A stretch of DNA of 10,595 nt from Hyphomicrobiales bacterium (lineage in GTDB: Bacteria; Pseudomonadota; Alphaproteobacteria; Rhizobiales; S144-23). The notes beneath the pieces were generated by a model. The model did not search any database, was not told the DNA's origin, and worked only from the letters and a program-made list of their open reading frames with translations. The position numbers and the translations under genes are program-made. Below are positions 1 through 7,767 of the stretch, piece after piece (the first letter of the stretch is position 1; each line of letters opens with the position of its first letter). The stretch covers positions 1-10,595 of the forward strand of contig WGBL01000321.1 in assembly GCA_015494375.1 (NCBI GenBank), written 5' to 3'.

Positions 1-951
1 ACGGGCGCCTTCGAGGCCGCGCTCTGGTCGCTGCTCGGCCCGCGCGGGGTCGATGTGCTCGCCTGGGAGAGCTTCGGCCACGGCTGGGCGCGCGACATTC
101 GCGACGAGCTGAAGATCGCCGACCTGAGGGTGCTCGAGGCGCCCTACGGCGCATTGCCCGATCTCGGGCAAGTGGATTTCGCGCGCGATGTCGTCTTTAC
201 CTGGAACGGGACGACCTCGGGCGTGCGGGTGCCGTCGGGGGACTGGATCGCGCCTGATCGCACAGGGCTTGTCATTTGCGATGCCACCTCGGCCGTCTTC
301 GCCCAGGCCATCGACTGGTCCAGAATCGATGCCGCGACATTCTCCTGGCAAAAGGTGCTCGGCGGCGAGGCCCAGCATGGCATGCTCATTCTCGGCCCGC
401 GCGCCGTCGAGCGGCTCGAGAGCCACCGCCCCCCCTGGCCCTTCCCGAAGCTCTTCCGGCTCACCAAGGGCGGAAAGCTCAACGAGGCGCTCTTTGACGG
501 CGCCACCATCAACACGCCCTCGCTGCTCGTGGTCGAGGATTATCTCGACGCCCTCGCCTGGGCGCGCGAGGTGGGCGGACTCGAGGCGCTCATCGCCCGG
601 GCCGACGCCAATGCCCGCATCGTTGCAGAATGGGTGGCGCGCACGGCGTGGGTGGATTTCCTCGCCCGCCGCCCCGAGACGCGCTCGAACACCTCGGTCT
701 GTCTCTCCATTGTTGATCCTCGCATTGCCGCCCGCCCCGAGGCCGAGCAGGCGGCCTTCGCCAAGGCCATCGTGCGGCTGCTCGAGGACGAAGGCGTGGC
801 CTATGACATCGGCGCCTATCGCGAGGCGCCGCCGGGTTTGCGCATCTGGTGTGGGGCAACGGTCGAGCGCGCCAACCTCGAGGCGCTGCTGCCCTGGCTC
901 GACTGGGCCTTTGCCAAGACGCTCGCCGCAATGGAGGGGGTGGCAGGCTGA
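1..951 (+). CDS. serC: Phosphoserine aminotransferase, 5' end outside window
   Basis: PLP-dependent class V aminotransferase that converts 3-phosphohydroxypyruvate and glutamate to phosphoserine and 2-oxoglutarate, the second step of cytosolic serine synthesis; it also serves pyridoxal phosphate synthesis in some bacteria. The frame is open from base 1, so the N-terminus is missing: 316 residues are visible, against roughly 370-390 for the family. The fragment starts in the conserved TGAFEAALWSLLG stretch, followed by DVLAWESFGHGW. An aspartate in the strand VICDATSAVF and the SWQK motif, whose lysine codon is at 352-354, fit the PLP-binding aspartate and Schiff-base lysine. The later stretch LFDGATINTPSLLVVEDYLDAL is also typical. 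The type matches the alphaproteobacterial/methanosarcinal SerC subgroup rather than the E. coli one. The GTG at 55 is internal, not the start. serA follows in the same direction after 179 bp. Family assignment is confident from the motifs. Confidence 0.93.
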   Translation, partial: TGAFEAALWSLLGPRGVDVLAWESFGHGWARDIRDELKIADLRVLEAPYGALPDLGQVDFARDVVFTWNGTTSGVRVPSGDWIAPDRTGLVICDATSAVFAQAIDWSRIDAATFSWQKVLGGEAQHGMLILGPRAVERLESHRPPWPFPKLFRLTKGGKLNEALFDGATINTPSLLVVEDYLDALAWAREVGGLEALIARADANARIVAEWVARTAWVDFLARRPETRSNTSVCLSIVDPRIAARPEAEQAAFAKAIVRLLEDEGVAYDIGAYREAPPGLRIWCGATVERANLEALLPWLDWAFAKTLAAMEGVAG

Positions 952-1048
952 GCAATTCCGGCCGCAATTTGCGAGGCACGAGCTCTCAGGGCTAGGGCCG
1001 GCCTCAAATGGCGTCTTCGCCGACTTGCCCCTCATGGTCCTGAAACGG

Positions 1049-1062
1049 TTGGTCGAGACCAA
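1049..1062. repeat. Small inverted repeat between serC and serA
   Basis: TTGGTC, GA, GACCAA: a perfect 6-bp inverted repeat in the serC-serA gap, 69 bp before the serA start. The full two-base loop cannot form in RNA, so a real hairpin would have a 5-bp stem and a four-base loop. The nonamer ACCAAGCAG occurs at 1058-1066, overlapping the right arm, and again at 1075-1083. It could be a protein-binding site or a weak hairpin controlling serA separately from serC. No T-run follows, so it is not an intrinsic terminator. Confidence 0.3.
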
Positions 1063-1092
1063 GCAGCAGAGAAAACCAAGCAGAGCATACCA

Positions 1093-1125
1093 CAAAAAAG
1101 AAGAAAAAGAGGATAAGAGAGAACG
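1093..1125 (+). promoter_or_regulatory. A/G-rich leader and ribosome binding site of serA
   Basis: A run made almost only of A and G (AAAAAAGAAGAAAAAGAGGA and on to GAGAGAA) lies directly in front of the serA ATG, in otherwise GC-rich DNA. It contains the Shine-Dalgarno-like GAGAG. An unstructured purine leader of this type would favour ribosome loading and decides the start at 1131. No convincing -35/-10 pair could be picked out upstream. Confidence 0.45.
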
Positions 1126-1130
1126 CGATC

Positions 1131-2720
1131 ATGGCTCCCAGAGTCCTTATCTCAGACAATCTTTCACCGCGCGCGCGGGAAATCTTCGCCGAACGCGGCG
1201 TCGAGGTCGATTTCGAGCCCGAGCTCGGCAAGGACAAGGCACTCTTGCGCAAGGTGATCGGGCGCTACGACGGCCTGGCGGTCCGCTCCGCGACCAAGGT
1301 GAGCGACAAGGTGATCGCGGCGGGCGAACGGCTCAAGGTCATCGGCCGCGCTGGTATCGGCGTCGACAACATCGATGTGCGGGCGGCCACCAAGCGCGGC
1401 ATCATCGTGATGAACACGCCCTATGGCAACTCGATCACCACCGCCGAGCATGCCATTGCGCTGATGATGGCGCTTGCCCGGCAGATACCGGCCGCCAATG
1501 CCTCGACCCATGCCGGCAAGTGGGAGAAGTCGCGCTTCATGGGAGTCGAGCTGTTCGGCAAGACCCTCGGGATCATCGGTTGCGGCAATATCGGCGCCAA
1601 TGTCGCCGAGCGCGCCCAGGGCCTCAAGATGAAGGTGATCGCCTATGATCCGTTCCTGTCGGGCGAGCGGGCGCTCGAGATCGGTGTCGAGCGGGTGGAC
1701 CTCGATACGCTGCTGGCGCGCGCCGATTTTATTTCTCTCCATGCGCCGCTCACCGATCAGACCCGCAACATCCTTGACGCCAGGGCGCTCGAGAAAACCA
1801 AGCCCGGTGTGCGTATCATCAATTGCGCCCGCGGCGGCCTCATCTCCGAAGAGGCGCTCAAGGCAGGGCTCGAGGCCGGCCATATCGCGGGCGCGGCGCT
1901 CGATGTCTTTGCCGTGGAGCCGGCAACCGAGAACCCGCTCTTTGGCATGGAGAACGTCATCTGCACGCCGCACCTGGGCGCCGCCACCACCGAGGCGCAG
2001 GAGAACGTCGCCATCCAGATCGCCGAGCAGATGTCGGACTATCTGCTCAATGGCGCCGTCACCAACGCCCTCAACAGCCCCTCGATCTCGGCCGAGGAGG
2101 CGCCACGCCTCAAGCCCTTCATCGAGCTCGCCGAGCAGCTGGGTTCGTTTGCCGGCCAGCTCACGCGCACGGGCCTTAAGGGTGCCAAGATCGAATACTG
2201 CGGCGAGGTCGCGGACATGAACACCCGGGCGCTCACCTCGGCCGCCCTGGCCGGCCTGCTCCGGCCGCTCCTCTCGGAGGTCAACATGGTCTCGGCCCCT
2301 GCCGTTGCCGCCGAGCGCGGCATTGCCATCGACGACGTCCGCCAGACCCAGCGCGGCGTCTTCGACAGCTACATCCGCCTCACGGTGCGAACGGAAACCC
2401 AGGAGCGCTCGGTTGCAGGCACCGTCTTCTCTGACGGCAAGCCGCGCATCATCCAGATCAAGGGCATCAACCTCGAGGCCGAGCTGGGGCCCCACATGCT
2501 CTATATCACGAACGAGGACAAACCCGGCTTTATCGGCGCGCTGGGCACGCTGCTTGGCGAGAGCGGCGTCAATATCGCGACCTTCCATCTCGGGCGCGAC
2601 CGCCGCGGCGGCGATGCCATCGCCCTCATTGAGGTGGACGAACCGCTCGAGGAGTCGTTGCTCAAAGAAATCGAGGCGCTCCCTCAAGTCCGACAGGCGG
2701 CCGCACTCAGTTTCGCGTGA
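1131..2720 (+). CDS. serA: D-3-phosphoglycerate dehydrogenase with ASB and ACT domains
   Basis: Catalyses the NAD-dependent oxidation of 3-phosphoglycerate to 3-phosphohydroxypyruvate, the committed step of serine synthesis; its product is the substrate of the neighbouring serC. The 529-residue length is that of the long (type 1) form. The substrate-binding domain holds GRAGIGVDNID (72-82). The Rossmann nucleotide-binding motif is GCGNIG at 150-155. The catalytic Arg, Glu and His of the D-2-hydroxyacid dehydrogenase family are visible as R234 in NCARGG, E263 in AVEP and H281 in PHLGAAT. An intervening (ASB) domain spans about 320-450. A C-terminal ACT domain spans about 455-529 (MLYITNEDKPGFIGALGTLL), the site of serine feedback control in relatives. 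The ATG at 1131 follows a purine-rich tract with GAGAG about 8 bases upstream. The start is also where the family begins (PRVLISDNLS). Very secure. Confidence 0.97.
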   Translation: MAPRVLISDNLSPRAREIFAERGVEVDFEPELGKDKALLRKVIGRYDGLAVRSATKVSDKVIAAGERLKVIGRAGIGVDNIDVRAATKRGIIVMNTPYGNSITTAEHAIALMMALARQIPAANASTHAGKWEKSRFMGVELFGKTLGIIGCGNIGANVAERAQGLKMKVIAYDPFLSGERALEIGVERVDLDTLLARADFISLHAPLTDQTRNILDARALEKTKPGVRIINCARGGLISEEALKAGLEAGHIAGAALDVFAVEPATENPLFGMENVICTPHLGAATTEAQENVAIQIAEQMSDYLLNGAVTNALNSPSISAEEAPRLKPFIELAEQLGSFAGQLTRTGLKGAKIEYCGEVADMNTRALTSAALAGLLRPLLSEVNMVSAPAVAAERGIAIDDVRQTQRGVFDSYIRLTVRTETQERSVAGTVFSDGKPRIIQIKGINLEAELGPHMLYITNEDKPGFIGALGTLLGESGVNIATFHLGRDRRGGDAIALIEVDEPLEESLLKEIEALPQVRQAAALSFA

Positions 2721-2942
2721 AGGCCTCGCCTGGCCAGGGCCGCAACGGAGGCGGCGTGAACGCGCCGGGGCGCGTATCCCCATGCACCTATCCGCGTGCG
2801 CGCATCCCGATAGGCGTAACGAGCAGCTTCGTGCTTCTGTCCGCGTGGGAGCATCCCGACAAACAAGCGGCCACTTGGTTGAGCGGAAACGGAACGTGGG
2901 AGCAAAGTAAGAGGGGCTGGCCAAGCTATGGCCATCTTCGCA

Positions 2943-2966
2943 GCTCAATTGCTCAGTTGCTCAATT
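2943..2966. repeat. Tandem octamer, three copies
   Basis: GCTCAATT, GCTCAGTT, GCTCAATT: three back-to-back 8-bp units, the middle one with a single change. Each unit runs into G/C to give CAATTG palindromes in the outer copies. It lies 57 bp before the start of the DUF4139 gene, where a promoter or operator would be expected. It may be a length-variable tract. Confidence 0.7.
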
Positions 2967-3010
2967 GCCTATGCTTGCTGGCGCTTGCTCGCGGGCTCAC
3001 ACCATGTGCG

Positions 3011-3015
3011 GGAGG
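3011..3015 (+). promoter_or_regulatory. Ribosome binding site fixing the DUF4139 gene start
   Basis: GGAGG, 8 bases before ATG 3024, is the strongest Shine-Dalgarno in this stretch. It selects the start that leaves a proper signal peptide, over the upstream in-frame ATG at 2928. Confidence 0.75.
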
Positions 3016-3023
3016 TTCGAAAA

Positions 3024-4781
3024 ATGCATCTTCGCAATCTGGCTGCTGTTCCCATTGCCGCGTTTGCGGTTCTGGCTTTCGCCCATGGGGCCGCAGCCGA
3101 GGAGATCAAACTGAAAAGCCGAGTGGAGGCCGTCACAGTCTTCCCGCGTGGTGCGACGGTCACGCGCCAGGCCCCGCTCAAGCTTCCAGGCGGCCAGCAT
3201 GCGCTTATCATCGAGGATTTGCCGGCAGGCGTCGTGACGGACTCGGTGCGGATTTCGGGGCGCGTCTCGGGAAATCTTCTGATTGGCGCCGTCGATGTGC
3301 GCCGTCAATTTGTAGCGACGCCCGAAAGCGAGGAGCGCAAGACACGGCGCAAGGAGATCGAAGACGAGATCAAACGCTTGCGCTTCTCGCGCAATGAGCA
3401 GTCGGACATCATCCTTGCTGCCGAGGCGCAAAAGGCGCTCATCCAGAACCTCGCCAATCTGCCAAACCGGCCGGCATCGGCCGCGCAAGGAAGCGCTCTG
3501 AGATCGCCCGAGGAATGGGACAAGCTGTTCGTGCTGATCGGGGAGAATATCTCGAAGGCGCAATTCGAGATCCGCAAGGCGGAGCAAAGGATCAAGGAGC
3601 TCGATGAGAAGATCACGGCCCTTGAGAAGGAGCTCGCCGACGAGCCCGCCAGGCGCGAGCGACGCACCAAGGTGCGGGTGGCGGTCAAGGCCGATGGCGC
3701 CGTCGAGGGCACACTCAGGATTCGCTATCAGGTGAGCCGCGCGAGCTGGCGGCCGCAATACGAGGCGCGCCTCATGACAGCTCAGGGAACGGCTAATGGT
3801 GCGGGCGCGCCGCGCCTTGCACTCATTCGTCGCGCCATCGTCAGCCAGGCGACGGGCGAGGACTGGCGCGAGGTGGCGCTGACGCTCTCGACAACCGAGC
3901 CCGAGCGCGGCACGAAGGCGCCCGATTTGCCCTCGCTCGTTATCGATTTTCAGCGCGAGCCGAAGCCTGTGCCGCTCGCCAATCGTATACCGGTTGCACC
4001 TTCCGCTCCCGCCGTCGAGACCCGCAGGCCTGAAGACGATCTCGGAGGGTTTGCGATGTCGGAGCGGCGCGCTTTTCGCCGGGCTCGCATGAAGGCCGCG
4101 GCCTTGAAGCGTGCCGCACGCAACATCGGCGCAGGCATCACCCGTGCGCCCTTCCAGGCCCTCTATGCCATTCCGGGCCGGGTTTCGATCAAGACCGAGG
4201 GCGGGGATAAGAAGGTGGAAATCGACCGCAATGAACTTGCCGCAACGCTTGATGTCCGCATGGTGCCGCGGCTGAGCGAAAAAGCCTTCCTCTATGCAAG
4301 CTTTGCGCTTGGCAAGAACTTGCGGCTTCTGCCCGGTCCGGTGGCGCTCTTCCGCGATGGGGTTTTCGTCGGCAAGGGCAGCCTGCCCACGCTCGCCGGG
4401 GGCGAGCGCCACGAGCTTGGCTTTGGCATTGACGATGCGGTGCGCGTCAAGTTTGCCGAGCTCAAGCGCCAGAGGAGCGAGACCGGAACATTCTCGAAAT
4501 CGAAAACCGAGCTCCGGCGTTTCAAGGTGACGGTGCAAAACCACCACAAGCGGAAAACCCGCGCCCGGATCATCGACCACGTCCCCGTCTCGCGCAACAC
4601 CGAGATTGTCGTCGAGGCGCGCGGCGCGGCCGCGCGGCCCAATGTCAAGGACCTCGATGATCGCCCGGGCGTCATCGCCTGGGATATCGAATTGGCGCCG
4701 GGTGCCGAGAAGGTGCTCGAATACGGCTACGAGGTCTCGTGGCCGGTGGACAAGAAAATCCGCTACCTGCGCAAGCGATAG
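3024..4781 (+). CDS. Secreted DUF4140/DUF4139 protein (MuiA-like)
   Basis: A protein of the mucoidy-inhibitor-A-like (DUF4139) family; the molecular function is not established. I start it at ATG 3024, giving 585 residues, because GGAGG sits at 3011-3015 with 8 bases to the ATG and a clean signal peptide follows: MHLRNLAAVPIAAFAVLAFA with likely cleavage after AAA near residue 25. An upstream in-frame ATG at 2928 would add 32 residues without a ribosome site. Domains: DUF4140 at about 30-115 (VEAVTVFPRGATVTRQ); charged helices likely to form coiled coils at about 105-150 and 175-225 (EQRIKELDEKITALEKELAD); then DUF4139 to the C-terminus, with SRASWRPQYEARL, LTLSTTEPERG, LRLLPGPVALFRDG and an end of alternating beta-type sequence (NHHKRKTRARIIDHVPVSRN). 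Predicted location is periplasm or envelope. It stands alone: 303 bp from serA and about 520 bp to the next gene. Confidence 0.85.
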   Translation: MHLRNLAAVPIAAFAVLAFAHGAAAEEIKLKSRVEAVTVFPRGATVTRQAPLKLPGGQHALIIEDLPAGVVTDSVRISGRVSGNLLIGAVDVRRQFVATPESEERKTRRKEIEDEIKRLRFSRNEQSDIILAAEAQKALIQNLANLPNRPASAAQGSALRSPEEWDKLFVLIGENISKAQFEIRKAEQRIKELDEKITALEKELADEPARRERRTKVRVAVKADGAVEGTLRIRYQVSRASWRPQYEARLMTAQGTANGAGAPRLALIRRAIVSQATGEDWREVALTLSTTEPERGTKAPDLPSLVIDFQREPKPVPLANRIPVAPSAPAVETRRPEDDLGGFAMSERRAFRRARMKAAALKRAARNIGAGITRAPFQALYAIPGRVSIKTEGGDKKVEIDRNELAATLDVRMVPRLSEKAFLYASFALGKNLRLLPGPVALFRDGVFVGKGSLPTLAGGERHELGFGIDDAVRVKFAELKRQRSETGTFSKSKTELRRFKVTVQNHHKRKTRARIIDHVPVSRNTEIVVEARGAAARPNVKDLDDRPGVIAWDIELAPGAEKVLEYGYEVSWPVDKKIRYLRKR

Positions 4782-5302
4782 TCACTCGGCGAGGTTGCGC
4801 CGATCGTCCGGCCCGCCGCCTGCTTGGGGGCGTGGCTCCGAACCCGCGGCCTGCCGCTGGGCGCGGTTCTCAGCCCTGACCGAAGCGTTCGGACTAGGTC
4901 GTGGGCGAAGCGGCACGAACGGCATAAATAGGGCCCGTTTGGTGAGAATGGAATCAATTCTTTTTCTTGATCGGCGCGCGCGATCCGGCGCTTCTTTTCG
5001 TTATGTATCGACCTTCCCCATTTGGCCAAGATGCTGATACGATTTGGACAGTCATGTAACGGGCCTCTCAGATGCCCATATGATGGAAGGTGCGGGCGAA
5101 AATGACGGCGAAGCGCGACGACGGCCGAGCGAGCGAAAGTTCGGTGGTTACCAGGACTGCGAGCAATGGCACTGGCTCTGCCCCTCTCCGCTGGACTATG
5201 CTCGCTCCGTTGGCGATCCGGTGATCACCCGCGTTTCAATCCTCACGTTCAATGAGCAGCCCAATCATTGAGACAAGTGCACGAACAAAGTCGAGTCAAG
5301 TG
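4782..5302. other. Intergenic gap between DUF4139 gene and chorismate mutase
   Basis: About 520 bp without a credible gene. Short open frames on both strands (about 75-88 codons) show no recognisable family, no ribosome site and no biased third position. A TCGGCG/CGCCGA hairpin at 4786-4803 directly follows the DUF4139 stop but lacks a T-run. CCGAA-GCG-TTCGG forms a tight hairpin at 4880-4892. An AT-rich island around 4920-4975 includes ATCAA...TTGAT around a T-run at 4961-4965, and may hold a promoter or terminator. Confidence 0.45.
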
Positions 5303-5629
5303 ATGCCGAACCGCCCGCCCAATGAATGCGCCAACATGGACGAGGTACGTGCCGAGATCGACCGCCTCGATGCCGCGCTCGTCGACCTCATTGCCGAGCG
5401 CTTCGGCTATGTCGAGCGGGCCTGGGAGCTCAAGCTCGCCGCTGCCGCCCCCGCGAACGTTCCCTGGCGCAATCAACAGGTGATTGACAAGGTGCGCGCC
5501 CGGGCCGAGGCCAGGGGCCTGCCGCCTGATCTGGTGGAAGCGCTCTGGCGCCAGATGATCGGTTGGTTCATCCAGTACGAGGAGGAAAAGATGGCGCAAC
5601 GAGAAAGTGCAAGAGACGATGGCGCCTAA
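5303..5629 (+). CDS. Chorismate mutase family protein (AroQ fold)
   Basis: A small all-helical AroQ-class protein of 108 residues, the usual size for a stand-alone chorismate mutase (chorismate to prephenate, for Phe/Tyr synthesis) or its isochorismate pyruvate lyase relatives (PchB type). The N-terminal stretch PPNECANMDEVRAEIDRLD is typical of this subgroup. By position, R16, R33 and K44 match the conserved substrate-binding Arg, Arg and Lys of the family, and Q84 in LWRQMIGWFIQYEEE matches the catalytic glutamine of helix 3. The second-site loop reads VPWRNQQVIDKV. I start at ATG 5303, where family similarity begins and GAG lies 7 bases upstream; an in-frame ATG at 5252 would add 17 residues of unremarkable sequence. 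No aro, trp or phe gene and no siderophore gene is adjacent, so context does not separate mutase from lyase. It converges on the FadL-type gene. Confidence 0.82.
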   Translation: MPNRPPNECANMDEVRAEIDRLDAALVDLIAERFGYVERAWELKLAAAAPANVPWRNQQVIDKVRARAEARGLPPDLVEALWRQMIGWFIQYEEEKMAQRESARDDGA

Positions 5630-5982
5630 CACCCTGCCCGCCTCGCGCGCATGACTTCCACGGCAAAGCCCTTGCCTCAAGAGCCGCCCTCAAAGCGCCT
5701 TCAACTTGCGGCCACGCAGCAGCCGCCAAAAGGCACGATACGATGGCACGCCATCGTGCGCTGGCACACGACAAACGATCGCGCATCGACTCGCTCGGAA
5801 AGGGGAGTTTGGTGTGCCCAAGTGTTGTGCCATCTCCACCGAAAAGCAATAGGGCCGACCGACTGGGTTAATCCCTCGCCGGCCGGCCGACTGCTCTGTC
5901 TGGTGCGGGGGTCTTGTTAGCAGAGAAAAGCGGCAACTCTCTCTCCGCCCTACTCAGCCCACGAGCTGCCCCCCATCTGTTC
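5630..5982. other. Convergent intergenic gap
   Basis: About 350 bp between two convergent genes; no gene supported on either strand. It contains a strong inverted repeat at 5740-5757 and GCCGGCCGGC at 5878-5887. GGCCGACCGACT (5853-5864) and GGCCGGCCGACT (5881-5892) are near-identical direct repeats. AGAGA/TCTCT at 5922-5942 would form a weak hairpin in the transcript of the minus-strand gene. Terminators for both genes are expected here, but none has the classic stem plus T-run. Confidence 0.4.
5740..5757. repeat. 8-bp inverted repeat, two registers
   Basis: ACGATGGC-AC-GCCATCGT is perfect over 8 bp per arm. A second register, GCACGAT (5733-5739) with ATCGTGC (5753-5759), shares the right arm, so two alternative hairpins are possible. 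It lies 111 bp after the chorismate mutase stop. It could act as a bidirectional end-of-transcript structure or a protein site. No T-run follows on either strand. Confidence 0.45.
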
Positions 5983-7395
5983 CTATTTCAGGGGCTCGGG
6001 TGCACCACCGAAGTGGTAAACGATGCCCGCCGTCACCTCGTACTGGTGCATCTCGATCTCCACGGAGTTGTTTGAGGGTCCGAACCCCGACAATCCAAGT
6101 TCGGTACCCGTTACCGAGTTACTCGGCACATACATGGCGGCGAGCTCGAGATCGAGATTGTCTGTGACCTTAATCTTGGCACCGGCCGTGAAGTGATGCT
6201 GGACGACGGCAGGGGCGATGATGTTGAACATCACATCGCGTGGATCAATGGGGTTGGTATTGTACGCATAGCCGGCGCGCACCGTCACCGACGGCGACAG
6301 CTCGGCCTCGATACCGATCTTGAAGATATCGACATCATCCCAACCGAACCCGGCCCCCTCGTCTGCACCCAGGCAACCAGGGCCAAAGGCGCCGCTGGGC
6401 GTTACGGTGCAGTTAAAGATGTTGGTCGAAGGATTGGCGACCGATTTGATGGTGCTGTACCAGATATGCTTGTAATCGGCCATGACCGTGACGTTGGGCA
6501 TGACGTCCATCGCCACGCCCACCTGGACATGGGCGGGGATGTCGAAGTCGCCCTGCTGGGCAAAGAGGCCGCGATATTTCTTGAAGCGGCTCATGTACAT
6601 GCGGCTGGTTGCCGAGGCACCGATGCGGATCGAAGGCGAAAGGTCGACCAGGATACCGGCCCGGATGCCATAGCCCCAGGAGGTGTCCACACCCTGGTTG
6701 CTGACCCGGTTCGGCTGGGTAGACCTGCCGCGAAAAAGCTGCAACCCGTCGATCTCGATCGCCTGGCGCGCCAGGAGGGGCGCCACGCCAATGGACACAT
6801 TCCCTATCTTCTTGGCAGCTGAGAACGAAAGGATGGCCTGCTCCAGATTGACGCCCATGGCACCAAAGCAAAAGGCACCGACGCCGGGTACACCAAAGCC
6901 GGTGTGCAAGAACTGACAAAACTGTGACCCCTGCATCTCAGGCCAGGTGGTGTTCATCCCGCCGTTGCCGTAAAGCGTAATGCCGATGGTATCGAACAAC
7001 GGCTGGTCGACCCGTTTGGTCCAGGCCATGTTGGGCACGTAGAAATAGTTCCACTCGCTGTCGAATGTGCCAGGCGGCAGGAGATTAAGGGGAAACGTGC
7101 CGAAAATACCCAAATTCACCGGCGGCCCGTCCGTGGCCGTGAAACTGCGGCGCGGGCTGAAGACCGAGAGCGACATGGAGAACTGATCGTCCACCATGGT
7201 GATGCCGGCGGGGTTGATCGCCTGAATGGTGGAGTCGCCTGGATCGGCTGCTCCTGCGCCACCCAGGGCCTTGTGCCGGGCGCCGTAGCCGTGGGCGAAA
7301 TATCCCTCGGTCGCCTGTGCCTCGATCGCACCAAAGCCAATGATAGCTGCGAGCGAAAGGGCGAACCCTGAAAGTTTCATGCCGCGATAAGTCAT
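5983..7395 (-). CDS. OmpP1/FadL-family outer-membrane transporter
   Basis: A 14-stranded outer-membrane beta-barrel of the FadL/TodX/OmpP1 family, which takes up long-chain fatty acids or other hydrophobic compounds; the ligand here is unknown. 470 residues, normal for the family. The signal peptide is MTYRGMKLSGFALSLAAIIG with cleavage likely after AQA (residue 28). The mature N-terminus TEGYFAHGYGARHKALGGAG and INPAGIT (60-66) match the hatch and opening signature of the family. Barrel strands alternate to the end (YEVTAGIVYHF). The protein then runs on for GGAPEPLK, a short tail beyond the usual terminal aromatic residue. C160/C176 and C329/C341 could form disulfides in extracellular loops. 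I chose ATG at 7395 because GGGGGG lies 4 bases upstream on the minus strand; ATG at 7380 (MKLSGF) is the alternative and also leaves a good signal peptide. It is divergent from the ChaN-type gene across about 820 bp. Confidence 0.88.
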   Translation of the reverse strand: MTYRGMKLSGFALSLAAIIGFGAIEAQATEGYFAHGYGARHKALGGAGAADPGDSTIQAINPAGITMVDDQFSMSLSVFSPRRSFTATDGPPVNLGIFGTFPLNLLPPGTFDSEWNYFYVPNMAWTKRVDQPLFDTIGITLYGNGGMNTTWPEMQGSQFCQFLHTGFGVPGVGAFCFGAMGVNLEQAILSFSAAKKIGNVSIGVAPLLARQAIEIDGLQLFRGRSTQPNRVSNQGVDTSWGYGIRAGILVDLSPSIRIGASATSRMYMSRFKKYRGLFAQQGDFDIPAHVQVGVAMDVMPNVTVMADYKHIWYSTIKSVANPSTNIFNCTVTPSGAFGPGCLGADEGAGFGWDDVDIFKIGIEAELSPSVTVRAGYAYNTNPIDPRDVMFNIIAPAVVQHHFTAGAKIKVTDNLDLELAAMYVPSNSVTGTELGLSGFGPSNNSVEIEMHQYEVTAGIVYHFGGAPEPLK

Positions 7396-7446
7396 CAGTC
7401 CCCCCGATGCCAGCATCCGAAGCGAAGCCCGGCTTTCGAGACCATG

Positions 7447-7491
7447 CTGATCGCCAGCTGCGTGCTGCCTGCTGATTGCCAACTGATTGCC
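7447..7491. repeat. CTGATYGCC repeats upstream of the FadL-type gene
   Basis: The nonamer CTGATCGCC/CTGATTGCC occurs at 7447-7455, 7472-7480 and 7483-7491, the last two with an 11-bp period, about one helical turn. It lies 50-95 bp upstream of the FadL-type start on the minus strand, a position suited to an operator. On that strand the unit reads GGCAATCAG. It may equally be a decaying short tandem repeat. Confidence 0.5.
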
Positions 7492-7674
7492 GAATCGTCA
7501 GCAACCCTTCCGGCCCCGCGGCCCCAACCTTTCTGGTCAACGAGCTGAAAGCGCAAGCCTTTTCGGATCTACCCCCAAATCTGCCAAAATCCAATGCCGT
7601 CACACCCAAATGGCGGCTCACTGATCCGCTTGATGCCGACCGTATCCCTTCCACCTTCTCGCTTTCCACTATTG

Positions 7675-7698
7675 CGTGGATCGCCCTCGTGGATCGCC
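7675..7698. repeat. CGTGGATCGCC direct repeat, period 13
   Basis: Two exact copies of CGTGGATCGCC at 7675-7685 and 7688-7698, separated by two bases. No function can be inferred. Confidence 0.6.
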
Positions 7699-7767
7699 GC
7701 GCGACATCGAGCCAGTGAGGAACGCCATAGCCCGGAGTTAGAATCCGGATAGCTCCGGAGATCAACT

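Larger units (their letters stand above)
2721..3023. other. Intergenic gap between serA and the DUF4139 gene
   Basis: No credible gene was seen: open frames here have no recognisable protein and no supported start. It holds a 10-bp palindrome CCTGGCCAGG at 2729-2738 just after serA, a CCTATC/GATAGG inverted repeat (2787-2792 and 2809-2814), the decamer CGTGGGAGCA twice (2844-2853 and 2895-2904), and the tandem octamer at 2943-2966. The promoter of the next gene should lie here, but I could not identify convincing hexamers. Confidence 0.5.

Noticed and set aside
188..1648. Long plus-strand frame of 486 codons overlapping serC and serA
   Set aside because: It is the shifted frame of two secure genes; its text is Arg/Pro/Ser-rich with no family, typical of a GC-rich shadow.
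1164..2948. Minus-strand frame of 594 codons opposite serA
   Set aside because: Antisense shadow of serA: no recognisable domain, no ribosome site, and the plus strand has all catalytic motifs.
2997..4580. Minus-strand frame of 527 codons opposite the DUF4139 gene
   Set aside because: Antisense shadow; the plus strand has a ribosome site, signal peptide and recognised domains.
4782..5302. tRNA or other standard RNA gene in the gap
   Set aside because: No cloverleaf arms or TTCRANY-type T loop could be found on either strand.
5580..5629. AGGAGG with ATG at 5591, suggesting a start of a new small gene
   Set aside because: The ATG is in frame with the chorismate mutase and gives only 12 codons before its stop; the motif is just the codons for Glu-Glu-Glu-Lys.
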